Shown here: piece by piece, positions 1 to 7,261 of the stretch
Layout of the letters: each line of letters begins with the position of its first letter
Numbering within the stretch: the stretch's first letter is position 1
Source of the DNA: a virus
Virus record (IMG/VR): IMGVR_UViG_3300046413_000604
Span: 1 to 26,633 of that record
Reading direction: 5' to 3' (one strand)
Length of the DNA: 26,633 nt
Position numbers and translations under genes: made by a program
Notes under the pieces: model-generated
Databases searched by the model: none
The model's input: only the letters and a program-made list of their open reading frames with translations
What the model was told of the DNA's origin: nothing

Positions 1-340
1 TGGCATTATTGGTTTCGACATCCCTGTTATTCATAAACTATACCCTTGGTTTGATGACCCTGGGATCGTGGTTGATACTCTTCTACTTTCTCGTTTGTAC
101 CATCCCGACATGATCAAATTAGATCATAAGAGAAGTATTAAAGGGATGCCACTTCAACTATATGGCCGTCATAACTTGGAAAGTTACGGCTATAGGTTAA
201 AAGAATTTAAGGGATGCTTCTCTAAAACAACCGATTGGAAACAGTGGTCTCCTGAGATGGAAGAGTACTGTGCCCAAGATGTACGACTAACCACCAAACT
301 ATGCAAGCATTTCGAACCTTACCTGAGTGGGTCAAGCTAG
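1..340 (+). CDS. DNA polymerase (T7 gp5-like), 3'-5' exonuclease part, 5'-truncated
   Basis: This is the C-terminal part of the proofreading exonuclease domain of a family A phage replicative DNA polymerase. Reading starts at base 2 and the gene begins before the window. Visible features are a GFDIPVI segment (the Exo II region, whose Asp binds metal), VDTLLLSRLYHP, and YCAQDVRLT (Exo III, Y-x3-D) near bases 266-289. The frame ends at TAG 338-340, just after KHFEPYLS, where the family would continue straight into the polymerase domain. That domain is found in the -1 frame from about base 322. A GTG at 68 is internal and is not a start. The exonuclease identity is secure. Whether this is a separate polypeptide, one half of a frameshifted product or a sequencing error is open. 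Confidence 0.85.
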   Translation, partial: GIIGFDIPVIHKLYPWFDDPGIVVDTLLLSRLYHPDMIKLDHKRSIKGMPLQLYGRHNLESYGYRLKEFKGCFSKTTDWKQWSPEMEEYCAQDVRLTTKLCKHFEPYLSGSS

Positions 341-1575
341 AACACGAGGTTGCAAAACTATTAACTAAACAAGAACTACATGGATGGTATTTTGATGAAC
401 AAGCTGCATGGAAACTTGCATCTTCTCTCAGAGTCGAGCTTGAAGAAACTCATAGGCTATTACGTCAGCGGCATCCTTTCATCAGAGGATCAGAGTTTAC
501 TCCTAAGCGAGATAACAAAACATCCGGCTACATAAAGGGTGCCACATTTACCCGTCAAGTTCAGTTCAATCCGACATCAAGAGATCACATAGCATGGATA
601 TTAAAACATCACTACGGCTGGCAACCGAAGATCATGACGAATACTGGAAAACCTGTCATCGACGAAGTCATCCTAAAGACTATCGACTCACCGTTTGCCA
701 CGATGTGTCTGAAGAGCTTGGATTTAACGAAGACACTGGGGATGATATCCGAAGGCGTGAACGCATGGCTAAAGCTCGTTACTGCGAATAGTCGAATACA
801 TCATCACTGCTCAGTAGCTACAGCCACATCGCGTTGTGCTCACCGATCTCCAAACCTTGGGCAGACAAAAAGTGATCCAAGATGTAGGGCTTTGTTCTTA
901 CCTTCACCCAAGCAAGTAATGGTTGCGGCTGATCTTTCGGGAGTGGAATTAAGAATGCTTGCACATTACTTAGCAAGGTTTGATAAGGGTAGATACGCCA
1001 ACATTCTTTTAAACGATGACATTCACCAAATCAATGCAGACAAGATTGGTATCTCTCGCAAACAAGTTAAGACAGTTACCTATGGATTTCTATATGGTCA
1101 AGGCGCTGCGGGCATCGGGGCATCCTTCGATGATACGTTGTCCCCAGAAAAAGCCAAGGTCAAAGGCCAGGCTATTAGCAAAGCATTTATTGAAGCGATT
1201 CCTGGGCTTGGGGACTTATTGAAAGCTGTCAAAGGAAAAGTAGAACAGCATGGTTATGTCCGTGCTATCGATGGGCGTAAAATACCAGTAGATAAACCTT
1301 TCAAGGGTCTCAACTACTTACTCCAATCATCCTCTGCGATTTTGGCGAAGCGTTGGATGCTCATCAATCAACAACACATTAATGAACTTAAGCTTAGTTG
1401 TAATCAACTAGCATTTATACATGACGAATTGCAATTTGAATGTCAGCCGGGAGACGCCAAAGACTTGGCTTCATCCTTGGTACTCAGCAGTACAGAGGCT
1501 GGCGAATACTACGGACTCAGATGTCGAATTGACGCTGAAGCGAAACAAGGCTCCAATTGGGCAGAGACACACTAA
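301..1575 (+). CDS. DNA polymerase (T7 gp5-like), polymerase domain
   Basis: Polymerase (palm-fingers-thumb) domain of a T7-type family A DNA polymerase, which copies the phage genome. Numbering from the ATG at 301, motif A is D211-LSGVELRMLAHY, motif B is R253-KQVKTVTYGFLYG (K257 and Y261 match the dNTP-contacting Lys and Tyr), and motif C is H374-D375-E376. Both catalytic aspartates are therefore present. The conserved family region begins at about PEWVKLEHEVAKLL (base 322 on). The first few codons after ATG 301 overlap the exonuclease frame and look like out-of-frame sequence, and no Shine-Dalgarno precedes ATG 301. It probably belongs to the same polymerase gene as 1-340, joined by a -1 shift or separated by a one-base deletion. 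It ends one base into the next gene (TAATG). Confidence 0.9.
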   Translation: MQAFRTLPEWVKLEHEVAKLLTKQELHGWYFDEQAAWKLASSLRVELEETHRLLRQRHPFIRGSEFTPKRDNKTSGYIKGATFTRQVQFNPTSRDHIAWILKHHYGWQPKIMTNTGKPVIDEVILKTIDSPFATMCLKSLDLTKTLGMISEGVNAWLKLVTANSRIHHHCSVATATSRCAHRSPNLGQTKSDPRCRALFLPSPKQVMVAADLSGVELRMLAHYLARFDKGRYANILLNDDIHQINADKIGISRKQVKTVTYGFLYGQGAAGIGASFDDTLSPEKAKVKGQAISKAFIEAIPGLGDLLKAVKGKVEQHGYVRAIDGRKIPVDKPFKGLNYLLQSSSAILAKRWMLINQQHINELKLSCNQLAFIHDELQFECQPGDAKDLASSLVLSSTEAGEYYGLRCRIDAEAKQGSNWAETH

Positions 1576-2345
1576 TGAAACTACTAATTGATGCTGATTT
1601 CACAGTCTATAAAAACTGCGCTAGTGCAGAAGACGAGATCGACTTTGGTGATGATGTCATCATGGTTGTCAGTAGGTTCAGTGAAGCCTATAACAATGTT
1701 AGAAATGAAATCAATAGAATCAAGTCCCAATACCTGTGGGATGTACCTGAGCTAGTTCTTTTCTTTAGTGACTCAGTTAATTTTCGGAAGAAAATTTATG
1801 CTGATTACAAAGGAAGCCGTCAACGTAAAAAGCCCTGTGGCTACAAGCGTGTCATTAACAAACTAAGAGAAGAGTATGAGCTTGTCATCATGCCGACTCT
1901 TGAAGCTGATGATGCAATGGGTATTTATGCAACAACTAATCCTGATTGTATTATTTGTAGTCCTGATAAGGATATGCGCCAAATCCCTGGACGTCTCAAC
2001 ACTCTTTCTGAAACACTAGTTATTAGTGAAGAGGATGGCTACAAATGGTGGCTTATTCAATCATTAGCAGGAGATCAAACTGACGGCTATGCAGGAGCTC
2101 CTGGTTATGGCGTGAAGACAGCAACTAAATACCTAGATGCTAATGGTTACACATGGGAGTCGATTGTTGAAGCATATAAATCCAAAGGTCTGTCTGAGGA
2201 TATTGCTTTGATGAACGCTCGTCTGGCAAAGATCCTTACAGCAAATGATTATGACACAACAAAAGGAGAACCAATCCTTTGGTCCCCCAATGCCAGTAGT
2301 AACACTGACGATGGAACAGGATCTGAAGATGCGTCAAATAACTGA
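1575..2345 (+). CDS. 5'-3' exonuclease (T7 gp6-like, flap nuclease family)
   Basis: A 256-aa homologue of T7 gp6, the 5'-3' exonuclease that degrades host DNA and removes RNA primers at the replication fork. Metal-binding acidic clusters typical of the FEN/5'-3' exonuclease family are visible: LLIDADF (D6, D8), FFSDSVNFRKKIYADYKGSR, LEADDAMG, SPDKDM, and LAGDQTDG followed by a helix-hairpin-helix-like GAPGYGVKTATKYL. I chose ATG 1575, which overlaps the polymerase stop codon (TAATG), over an in-frame upstream ATG at 1557 that lies inside the polymerase gene. The first residues MKLLIDAD then fit the family's N-terminus exactly. Directly following gp5 is the expected T7 order. The 3' end overlaps the next small gene by 35 bases. 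Confidence 0.92.
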   Translation: MKLLIDADFTVYKNCASAEDEIDFGDDVIMVVSRFSEAYNNVRNEINRIKSQYLWDVPELVLFFSDSVNFRKKIYADYKGSRQRKKPCGYKRVINKLREEYELVIMPTLEADDAMGIYATTNPDCIICSPDKDMRQIPGRLNTLSETLVISEEDGYKWWLIQSLAGDQTDGYAGAPGYGVKTATKYLDANGYTWESIVEAYKSKGLSEDIALMNARLAKILTANDYDTTKGEPILWSPNASSNTDDGTGSEDASNN

Positions 2346-2523
2346 TGCTCTACCCAAGGCCGACAAAGAAGACATCATTACGGTCTTCTTAGCCTTACAA
2401 AGACAATGCTTTGTACTGTCTAACAACATTTCCCAATTAGTTAAAACATGGCCCACTATTCACCCACTTACTACACCCGAGGATCAATTGAATGCTGGGA
2501 TGCAATCAGAGACTGGGAACTAA
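2311..2523 (+). CDS. Small conserved-looking protein of unknown function, 70 aa
   Basis: Not recognised. The 70-aa product has an N-terminal helical half (MEQDLKMRQITDALPKADKEDIITVFLALQRQCFVLSNNISQLVKTW, given here only to its midpoint) with charged and hydrophobic residues alternating as in an amphipathic helix. The tail is polar. I prefer ATG 2311 to the frame's earliest ATG at 2245, because the upstream codons lie wholly inside the exonuclease gene and read as a shadow. It overlaps the exonuclease by 35 bases and the DUF3310 gene by 76 bases. It bridges two nucleotide-metabolism genes, and every gene around it is packed without gaps, which supports a translated ORF. No function can be inferred. 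Confidence 0.6.
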   Translation: MEQDLKMRQITDALPKADKEDIITVFLALQRQCFVLSNNISQLVKTWPTIHPLTTPEDQLNAGMQSETGN

Positions 2524-2741
2524 ATTACCACCTTGGTTGTGCAATTAAATATATTTGCCGTGCCGGTCACAAAAGTACTGCAACAAAGACTTCCGACATC
2601 AAAAAAGCTATCCACTATCTTGAAAATGAATTACAACACACATTGTCAGACGCAAAGCCTAATGGATATGGCGGAGGAATTCCGAGCAGCATACTCATTG
2701 GGGATGACAGCAATGACGACACAGAAGTCTTTGATCGATGA
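2448..2741 (+). CDS. DUF3310 protein (T7 gp1.7 nucleotide kinase-like)
   Basis: A 97-aa protein with the DUF3310 signature. CWDAIRDWELNYHLGCAIKYICRAGHK runs from about residue 16, followed by the KKAIHYLENEL helix, matching the family pattern CWD-x-I-x-DW ... KYICRAGxK ... DLKKAxWYLEREI. In T7 the related gp1.7 is a nucleotide kinase, and the family is frequent in cyanophages near MazG and RNR. The start at ATG 2448 gives a short 15-residue lead into the domain, as in relatives. The 3' end after residue ~70 is low in recognisable sequence, and its last 80 bases overlap the start of the MazG-like gene. A nucleotide-metabolism role is inferred from family and neighbours. Confidence 0.8.
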   Translation: MAHYSPTYYTRGSIECWDAIRDWELNYHLGCAIKYICRAGHKSTATKTSDIKKAIHYLENELQHTLSDAKPNGYGGGIPSSILIGDDSNDDTEVFDR

Positions 2742-3000
2742 AGAATATCTAGAATTTTGTAAGGCTTTTCTACATGAGGGTTTTGAAGAGCAACTAAAAG
2801 AATTAGCTGACCTTATATATGTCTGCTACCAATACGCTGCTGCTAAGGAATGGGACCTGGACGAAGCAATGAAGCGTGTTCATCAATCTAACTTGTCAAA
2901 GCTAGATGAGAATGGACAACCTATCCGTCGTGAAGATGGAAAGATTTTGAAAGGACCTAACTACGCACCACCACTACTTACCGACTTAATTAATGACTGA
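2662..3000 (+). CDS. mazG: MazG-like nucleotide pyrophosphohydrolase
   Basis: All-alpha MazG/HisE-like protein of about 112 aa. It shows the family metal-binding pattern EExxE followed by ExxD: IDEEYLEFCKAF, then QLKELADLIYV. The C-terminal block is typical of phage members (RVHQSNLSKLDENGQPIRREDGK..LKGPNYAPP). Relatives hydrolyse NTPs or (p)ppGpp-like nucleotides, and in cyanophages they are thought to influence host nucleotide or alarmone pools. Several in-frame ATGs exist (2533, 2626, 2662, 2668, 2704, 2713). I chose 2662 because MDMAEEFRAAYSLG aligns with the usual first helix, whereas 2533-2625 reads as a shadow of the DUF3310 gene. The stop overlaps the RNR alpha start by 8 bases, so translation is probably coupled. 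Confidence 0.82.
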   Translation: MDMAEEFRAAYSLGMTAMTTQKSLIDEEYLEFCKAFLHEGFEEQLKELADLIYVCYQYAAAKEWDLDEAMKRVHQSNLSKLDENGQPIRREDGKILKGPNYAPPLLTDLIND

Positions 3001-4366
3001 ACTAATATCTCGTACCGGTCGTGTCCAGTCATGGATTGACGAACCCGATGGCCGCTTGCCGGTCAGCTGCACTATTCACGTTCCAGAAGATTCTTTTGAC
3101 GGACCTGATGGTTTAAATGCATCCTTTAAATTCGTGACTCATGGCCTCAGATACGGGGCAGGAGTTGCTGTCCATTTATCTAAGCTCCGTCCTAAAGGGA
3201 CTGAGAGTCCACGTGTTACTGCAAGTGGACCCGTAAGTTTTGGTCGTATCTACAATGTAATTAATGATGTTGTTAGACGTGGAGGATCACGGTTTAAAAA
3301 AGGTGCAGTTGTTTTACATCTTGATCTCAATCATCCTGATATCCTTGACTTCATTACAGCTACAAGAGCTGAACTCCCTTGGGTCAAGCGGTGTGTCAAC
3401 ATCACCGAAGATTGGTGGAAGAATACGCCGTCTAACATCAAGGAAGCTCTTATCAAAGGGATCCGTGCTGGTGATATCTGGTTAGGTAAGGTTAAGTATG
3501 ATAAAAATGGCAAACGTATCCGATTAAATGTATGCTTAGAGGTATTTTTACCTAGCCGTGGTAGTTGTCTTTTGTCACATGTGAACCTCGCAGCATGTGA
3601 TTTTATTGATATCCCTAGGGCATTCGAACAGGGCATGACTGAGCTTTGTGAACTACATGGCAAGACTGGTGTTGGTGATCAAGGTGAATACTTAAAGCCA
3701 GAGGTTGATCGTCAGGTTGGCCTTGGAATGCTCGGCCTTGCTCAGCTTCTTGCTCGCTATGACGTAACTTATTCACAGTTCGGTCGTGCGCTAGAGCAGG
3801 TTAATAATGGTGAGCAACTAAATTCACCTGCATTTAATCTTGCACTTCAACTTAAGAGTGGCATTGATGTCGCTACTAGAATTGCAAAAGAAAACAATAT
3901 GGATCGAGCGTTCGCTATTGCACCCACAGCGAGCTGCTCTTACCGTAGTAAGTCCTTAGAGGGCTTCACTGCAACACCTGAGATTGCACCACCTATCGCA
4001 CGTAGCGTCGATCGTGATAGCTCTACTGAAGGAGTGGTGAACTATCAATATGGTGAGTGTGAAATCGCGTCTGAGGTCGGCTGGGACGCTTTTAAAAAGG
4101 TAGCCGATAACATCATGACGATGTTAGATAGGACTGGGCTTCTTCATGGATACTCTTTTAACTGGTGGTCTGATATGGTCACGATGGATGAAGGGTTCAT
4201 TGAAGAGTGGCTGAAATGCCCTCAGACTTCCTTGTACTATTCGCTTCAAGTGATGTCGAATACTCAGGATAAGTCAAGCGTATATGCCGCTCTGAATGAG
4301 ACTGAAGTAGAAGATTACTTGGAGGGACTTCTTAATGAACCCCTTGAGTGTGATTGCCAAGAATGA
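2993..4366 (+). CDS. Ribonucleotide reductase alpha (catalytic) subunit, cyanopodovirus class I type
   Basis: A 457-aa RNR large subunit that makes deoxynucleotides for phage replication. First active-site Cys: C26 (VSCTIHVPEDSFDGP). The radical loop is N179-V-C181-L-E183, with the N-x-C-x-E pattern and C181 as the thiyl-radical cysteine. Second active-site Cys: probably C192 or nearby C-terminal to it. The loop APTASCSYR is conserved. A tyrosine pair, Y415-Y416, sits where class I enzymes pass the radical from beta to alpha. The C-terminal C453-x-C455 is the shuttle thiol pair. It is much shorter than cellular NrdA and has no ATP cone at the N-terminus. Such cyanophage proteins were long annotated as B12-dependent class II. 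The Tyr pair and the adjacent beta gene support class I. The start ATG 2993 overlaps mazG by 8 bases, and the stop forms ATGA with beta. Confidence 0.9.
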   Translation: MTELISRTGRVQSWIDEPDGRLPVSCTIHVPEDSFDGPDGLNASFKFVTHGLRYGAGVAVHLSKLRPKGTESPRVTASGPVSFGRIYNVINDVVRRGGSRFKKGAVVLHLDLNHPDILDFITATRAELPWVKRCVNITEDWWKNTPSNIKEALIKGIRAGDIWLGKVKYDKNGKRIRLNVCLEVFLPSRGSCLLSHVNLAACDFIDIPRAFEQGMTELCELHGKTGVGDQGEYLKPEVDRQVGLGMLGLAQLLARYDVTYSQFGRALEQVNNGEQLNSPAFNLALQLKSGIDVATRIAKENNMDRAFAIAPTASCSYRSKSLEGFTATPEIAPPIARSVDRDSSTEGVVNYQYGECEIASEVGWDAFKKVADNIMTMLDRTGLLHGYSFNWWSDMVTMDEGFIEEWLKCPQTSLYYSLQVMSNTQDKSSVYAALNETEVEDYLEGLLNEPLECDCQE

Positions 4367-5085
4367 GACTAAATCCTTATCAAAAAATACTGAATAACAA
4401 ACGGAAGTGGACACCGGTACAAACCACTGCAGGTCAACTAAAAGAAGGCTCCGAAGCCACCATTCGTAGAGCCCTGGCGATGAGACATATGGAGTTACCA
4501 GTTGGTGAATTCATCAAAGAGACACTAAAGGGTGAATTCCCTGAAGCAGCTCGTGAACTCCTTCTGTCTAATGTCAAAGACGAAGAAAACCATGATGTGG
4601 CATTAGGCTACGCAGCTAATGCTATTGGAGTCGATCCACAATCTGAATTAGAAGCACTACGTTTACGTAAAGCATGGGAAGACCATCCTGACCATACAAT
4701 CACTAAAGCACTAGTTGCTGAACGTAGTATCTTTTTTGTGTTGCTTCCTTTCTTCCGTTTTTGCGGAGATGCAGGGCTTAGAACTACATCAGCTGACGTG
4801 TCAAGAGATGAAGTTGGGCACGTATTAACTAATACGATTGTTTGTAGAGAGATGGGATTAGAAGTATCTCCGTCACTAGACAAGCTACGTAAAGCAACCA
4901 TTAATTGGGTTATGCAGCCGCTGTCAGGTACTAACCCTGATAAATATTTGAACAAAAATTTTTGGCTGGAATCCAGCGATCGCTTGATGTATGAAGGCAA
5001 GGCTCCACAACTTGCCGAAACTAAAGCAAGCAGAATGCCAGCTTTTTTTGAGCACTCTAATAACAACCTACCTCAATATGCTTGA
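4363..5085 (+). CDS. Ribonucleotide reductase beta-like (radical-generating) subunit
   Basis: A 240-aa ferritin-like helical protein that fits the divergent class I RNR beta subunit of marine cyanopodoviruses (the overlooked beta subunit described for P-SSP7). Candidate di-metal ligands are E44, E74-x-x-H77, E120 and E150-x-x-H153, with the two ExxH pairs as in NrdB. The residue four after the first ligand His, where canonical NrdB carries the radical Tyr, is Leu81 here, and Y83 is the nearest Tyr. The radical cofactor must therefore differ from the standard tyrosyl type. ATG 4363 overlaps the alpha stop as ATGA, which suggests translational coupling. A TTG at 4354 is less likely. The end overlaps the next small gene within ATGCTTGA. 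Confidence 0.8.
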   Translation: MRLNPYQKILNNKRKWTPVQTTAGQLKEGSEATIRRALAMRHMELPVGEFIKETLKGEFPEAARELLLSNVKDEENHDVALGYAANAIGVDPQSELEALRLRKAWEDHPDHTITKALVAERSIFFVLLPFFRFCGDAGLRTTSADVSRDEVGHVLTNTIVCREMGLEVSPSLDKLRKATINWVMQPLSGTNPDKYLNKNFWLESSDRLMYEGKAPQLAETKASRMPAFFEHSNNNLPQYA

Positions 5086-5200
5086 CGAAACAAAAGTAAT
5101 CAAGTGCAAGGTGTGTGGAGAGGATGTAACAGTAAATGCTATGTACCCAATCTCTACAGTAACTTGTCAAAAGTGTTATGCAAACTCTAAACATGCTTGA
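5078..5200 (+). CDS. Small zinc-ribbon-like protein, 40 aa
   Basis: A 40-aa protein with two CxxC knuckles, IKCKVCGEDV (C11/C14 region) and TVTCQKCYAN, separated by about 17 residues. This is the arrangement of a tiny zinc ribbon. It could bind nucleic acid or a protein partner, but no function is known to me. I chose ATG 5078 because the frame's longer upstream part (from 4991) lies inside RNR beta and reads as a shadow. The ATG overlaps the beta stop within ATGCTTGA, and this gene's own stop overlaps the next ATG within the same eight bases at 5193-5200. Tight coupling to the RNR genes is therefore likely. Confidence 0.7.
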   Translation: MLDETKVIKCKVCGEDVTVNAMYPISTVTCQKCYANSKHA

Positions 5201-5360
5201 AGCCCTTGGTATGGAAACCCATGCCATGGCTAGACAGCTAGAAGAAAACTTTCCACCTACTACACCCACACCTGGTGACAGTATCGAACAGATTATGTAT
5301 CGATCAGGTCAGCGTTCAGTTGTGGAGTGGCTTCTAAATCGAATAGAAGCAAATGAATAA
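5193..5360 (+). CDS. Small protein of unknown function, 55 aa
   Basis: Not recognised by name. The 55-aa product starts MLEALGMETHAMARQLEENF, has a Pro/Thr-rich linker (PPTTPTPGD), and ends in a helical segment IEQIMYRSGQRSVVEWLLNRIEANE. That arrangement looks like a small, folded, soluble two-helix protein. ATG 5193 lies in the ATGCTTGA overlap with the zinc-ribbon gene. An in-frame ATG at 5178 would add only five residues. It is the last gene before the portal, separated from it by 25 A+T-rich bases, so it closes the nucleotide-metabolism block. Confidence 0.65.
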   Translation: MLEALGMETHAMARQLEENFPPTTPTPGDSIEQIMYRSGQRSVVEWLLNRIEANE

Positions 5361-5385
5361 TGTCAATCCTTCTTTAACATAAACA

Positions 5386-7062
5386 ATGAACGCTCGACAA
5401 AGGTATGATTCTTTACAAGGTGATCGTTCTCAATATGTACAGATAGCAAAAGAAGCAGCAAGACTAACTCTACCTTATCTCTTTAGAGGAGAAGAGGAGC
5501 TTATTAAAGGAGCTAGGATTTTACCTACTCCATGGCAATCAGTTGGTGCCAAGGGTGTTGTAACCCTCGCATCAAAGCTGATGCTTGCACTCCTACCTCC
5601 ACAAACTAGTTTCTTTAAGTTGCAACCTAACGAAAGTAAGTTGCCAGAACTAGGTGGAGATCCAGAGATGAGATCAGAGTTGGAATTATCCTTCGCTAAG
5701 ATTGAACGTACAATCATGGAAACTATTGCAGCTTCCGATGATCGTGTGACAGTACACCAGGCTCTTAAGCATTTGGTTGTAACTGGAAACGTTCTTATCT
5801 ATATGGGAAGAGATAAGCTGAAACTATATCCTTTAAATCGCTATGTTGTAGATCGAGACGGTAACGGTAATGTAACTGCAATTGTTACCAAGGAAAAAAT
5901 TAGTAAAAAATTTATAGGGCATCTCCTGCCACCCGAATTACAGGAGCGTAAACCAAATGATGTTTCTCAAGATAATAATCCTGCAGAAGAGGTAGACGTA
6001 TACACATGCGTTAAGTATGAGAACAACAGAGTCATTTGGTATCAAGAAATCTTCGATAAGATTATCCCTACTAGCTATGGCAAAGCACCTAAAGATGCGG
6101 ATCCTTGGATGCCACTTAGGTTTAATGCAGCAGCTGATGGTGAAGTCTACGGACGTGGACGTGTTGAAGAATTTATTGGTGATCTAAAGTCACTCGAAGC
6201 ATTGTCTCAGGCTCTCGTAGAAGGCTCTGCAGCTGCTGCAAAAGTTGTGTTTGTCGTATCCCCTTCAAGTACTACTAAGCCAGCCACTCTGGCCTCTGCA
6301 GGTAACGGTGCGATCGTGCAGGGAAGACCTGACGACATTGGTGTCATTACTGTTGGCAAAACAGCTGACTTCCGTACTGCATATGAAATGATGCAGACAT
6401 TAGAGAAGAGATTATCTGAAGCATTCTTGATCCTCAGTGTACGTCAATCTGAACGTACTACTGCTGAGGAAGTAAGGATGACACAGATGGAATTGGAACA
6501 ACAGTTAGGAGGCTTGTTCTCTGTACTGACTACTGAATTCCTAGTACCTTATCTAAACAGAAAACTAAATGTCCTCCAGAAGACTGGAGTGATTCCACGT
6601 ATTCCAAAAGAAATTGTTTCACCAACTATTGTTGCTGGTGTTAATGCTCTTGGCCGTGGTCAGGATAGGGAAAGCTTAACTGCATTCCTTACAACCATCT
6701 CACAAACGATGGGACCTGAAGCACTGGCTACTCATATCAATTCTGAGGAAGTTATCAAACGACTGGCAGCATCACAAGGTATTGATGTTCTAAATCTAGT
6801 TAAGTCTATGGCTGAAGTTGAAGAGAAACAGATGCAACAGCAACAGACAATGCTTGAAGGACAGAAGGAACTTGAGATGACTAAACAGGCTGGTCAATTC
6901 GCTAAGTCTCCAGCAATGGATCCAGCGAGAAACCCTGAAGCAATGAGTATTATTGATGGACAAATGCAAGCCCTCTCGCCCACCCAGGGCGCGGAAGACC
7001 CAGGTCAAGCCCAACCCGGTGGACCGGGCGGAGCACCTCCAGCCCCTGGAGGCCAACCCTGA
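5386..7062 (+). CDS. Portal (head-tail connector) protein, T7 gp8-like
   Basis: A 558-aa T7-type portal protein. A ring of it sits at one capsid vertex, nucleates head assembly and forms the channel for DNA packaging and ejection. The order and length match T7 gp8 (536 aa). Recognisable stretches include the N-terminal MNARQRYDSLQGDRSQYVQIAKEAARLTLPYLF (helical clip side), RILPTPWQSVGAKGVVTLASKL, EVYGRGRVEEFIGDLKSLEALSQ, and SVRQSERTTAEEVRMTQMELEQQLGG. After residue ~470 it becomes a Gln-rich coiled coil and then a Pro/Gly/Gln-rich tail (bases ~6965-7060). The tail is coded by an unusually G+C-rich patch that overlaps the next small gene. Start ATG 5386 has no strong Shine-Dalgarno. Confidence 0.95.
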   Translation: MNARQRYDSLQGDRSQYVQIAKEAARLTLPYLFRGEEELIKGARILPTPWQSVGAKGVVTLASKLMLALLPPQTSFFKLQPNESKLPELGGDPEMRSELELSFAKIERTIMETIAASDDRVTVHQALKHLVVTGNVLIYMGRDKLKLYPLNRYVVDRDGNGNVTAIVTKEKISKKFIGHLLPPELQERKPNDVSQDNNPAEEVDVYTCVKYENNRVIWYQEIFDKIIPTSYGKAPKDADPWMPLRFNAAADGEVYGRGRVEEFIGDLKSLEALSQALVEGSAAAAKVVFVVSPSSTTKPATLASAGNGAIVQGRPDDIGVITVGKTADFRTAYEMMQTLEKRLSEAFLILSVRQSERTTAEEVRMTQMELEQQLGGLFSVLTTEFLVPYLNRKLNVLQKTGVIPRIPKEIVSPTIVAGVNALGRGQDRESLTAFLTTISQTMGPEALATHINSEEVIKRLAASQGIDVLNLVKSMAEVEEKQMQQQQTMLEGQKELEMTKQAGQFAKSPAMDPARNPEAMSIIDGQMQALSPTQGAEDPGQAQPGGPGGAPPAPGGQP

Positions 7063-7261
7063 AGTAACTGATCCCTTGAGTCTCAAGGACAGACTTTACT
7101 TTCATAATCAACAACAATCTAAATACACCCGACGTAAGAAGATCGGTGCACCAACCCTTGGTAGGTCTACTGAATATGTATCTGATGTCGGTCTCGGTAA
7201 CCTTGAAGTAACCACCGCTTATGACAACCCTAACGTACAACCCAAATCAGGATCAACCTGA
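7019..7261 (+). CDS. Small overlapping protein between portal and scaffold, start uncertain
   Basis: Open frame covering the 158-base gap between portal and scaffold. Past the portal stop it reads EVTDPLSLKDRLYFHNQQQSKY.. RRKKIGAPTLGRSTEYVSDVGLGNLEVTTAYDNP, with codon use like its neighbours, so I think it is translated. It would otherwise be the only sizeable gap in this block. The start is unclear. GTG 7019 lies in the portal tail and gives 80 aa, and an ATG at 6956 gives about 101 aa, but those codons overlap the portal's low-complexity tail. The end overlaps the scaffold start by 41 bases. The product is basic with no known motif, and function is unknown. Confidence 0.55.
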   Translation: MDRAEHLQPLEANPEVTDPLSLKDRLYFHNQQQSKYTRRKKIGAPTLGRSTEYVSDVGLGNLEVTTAYDNPNVQPKSGST

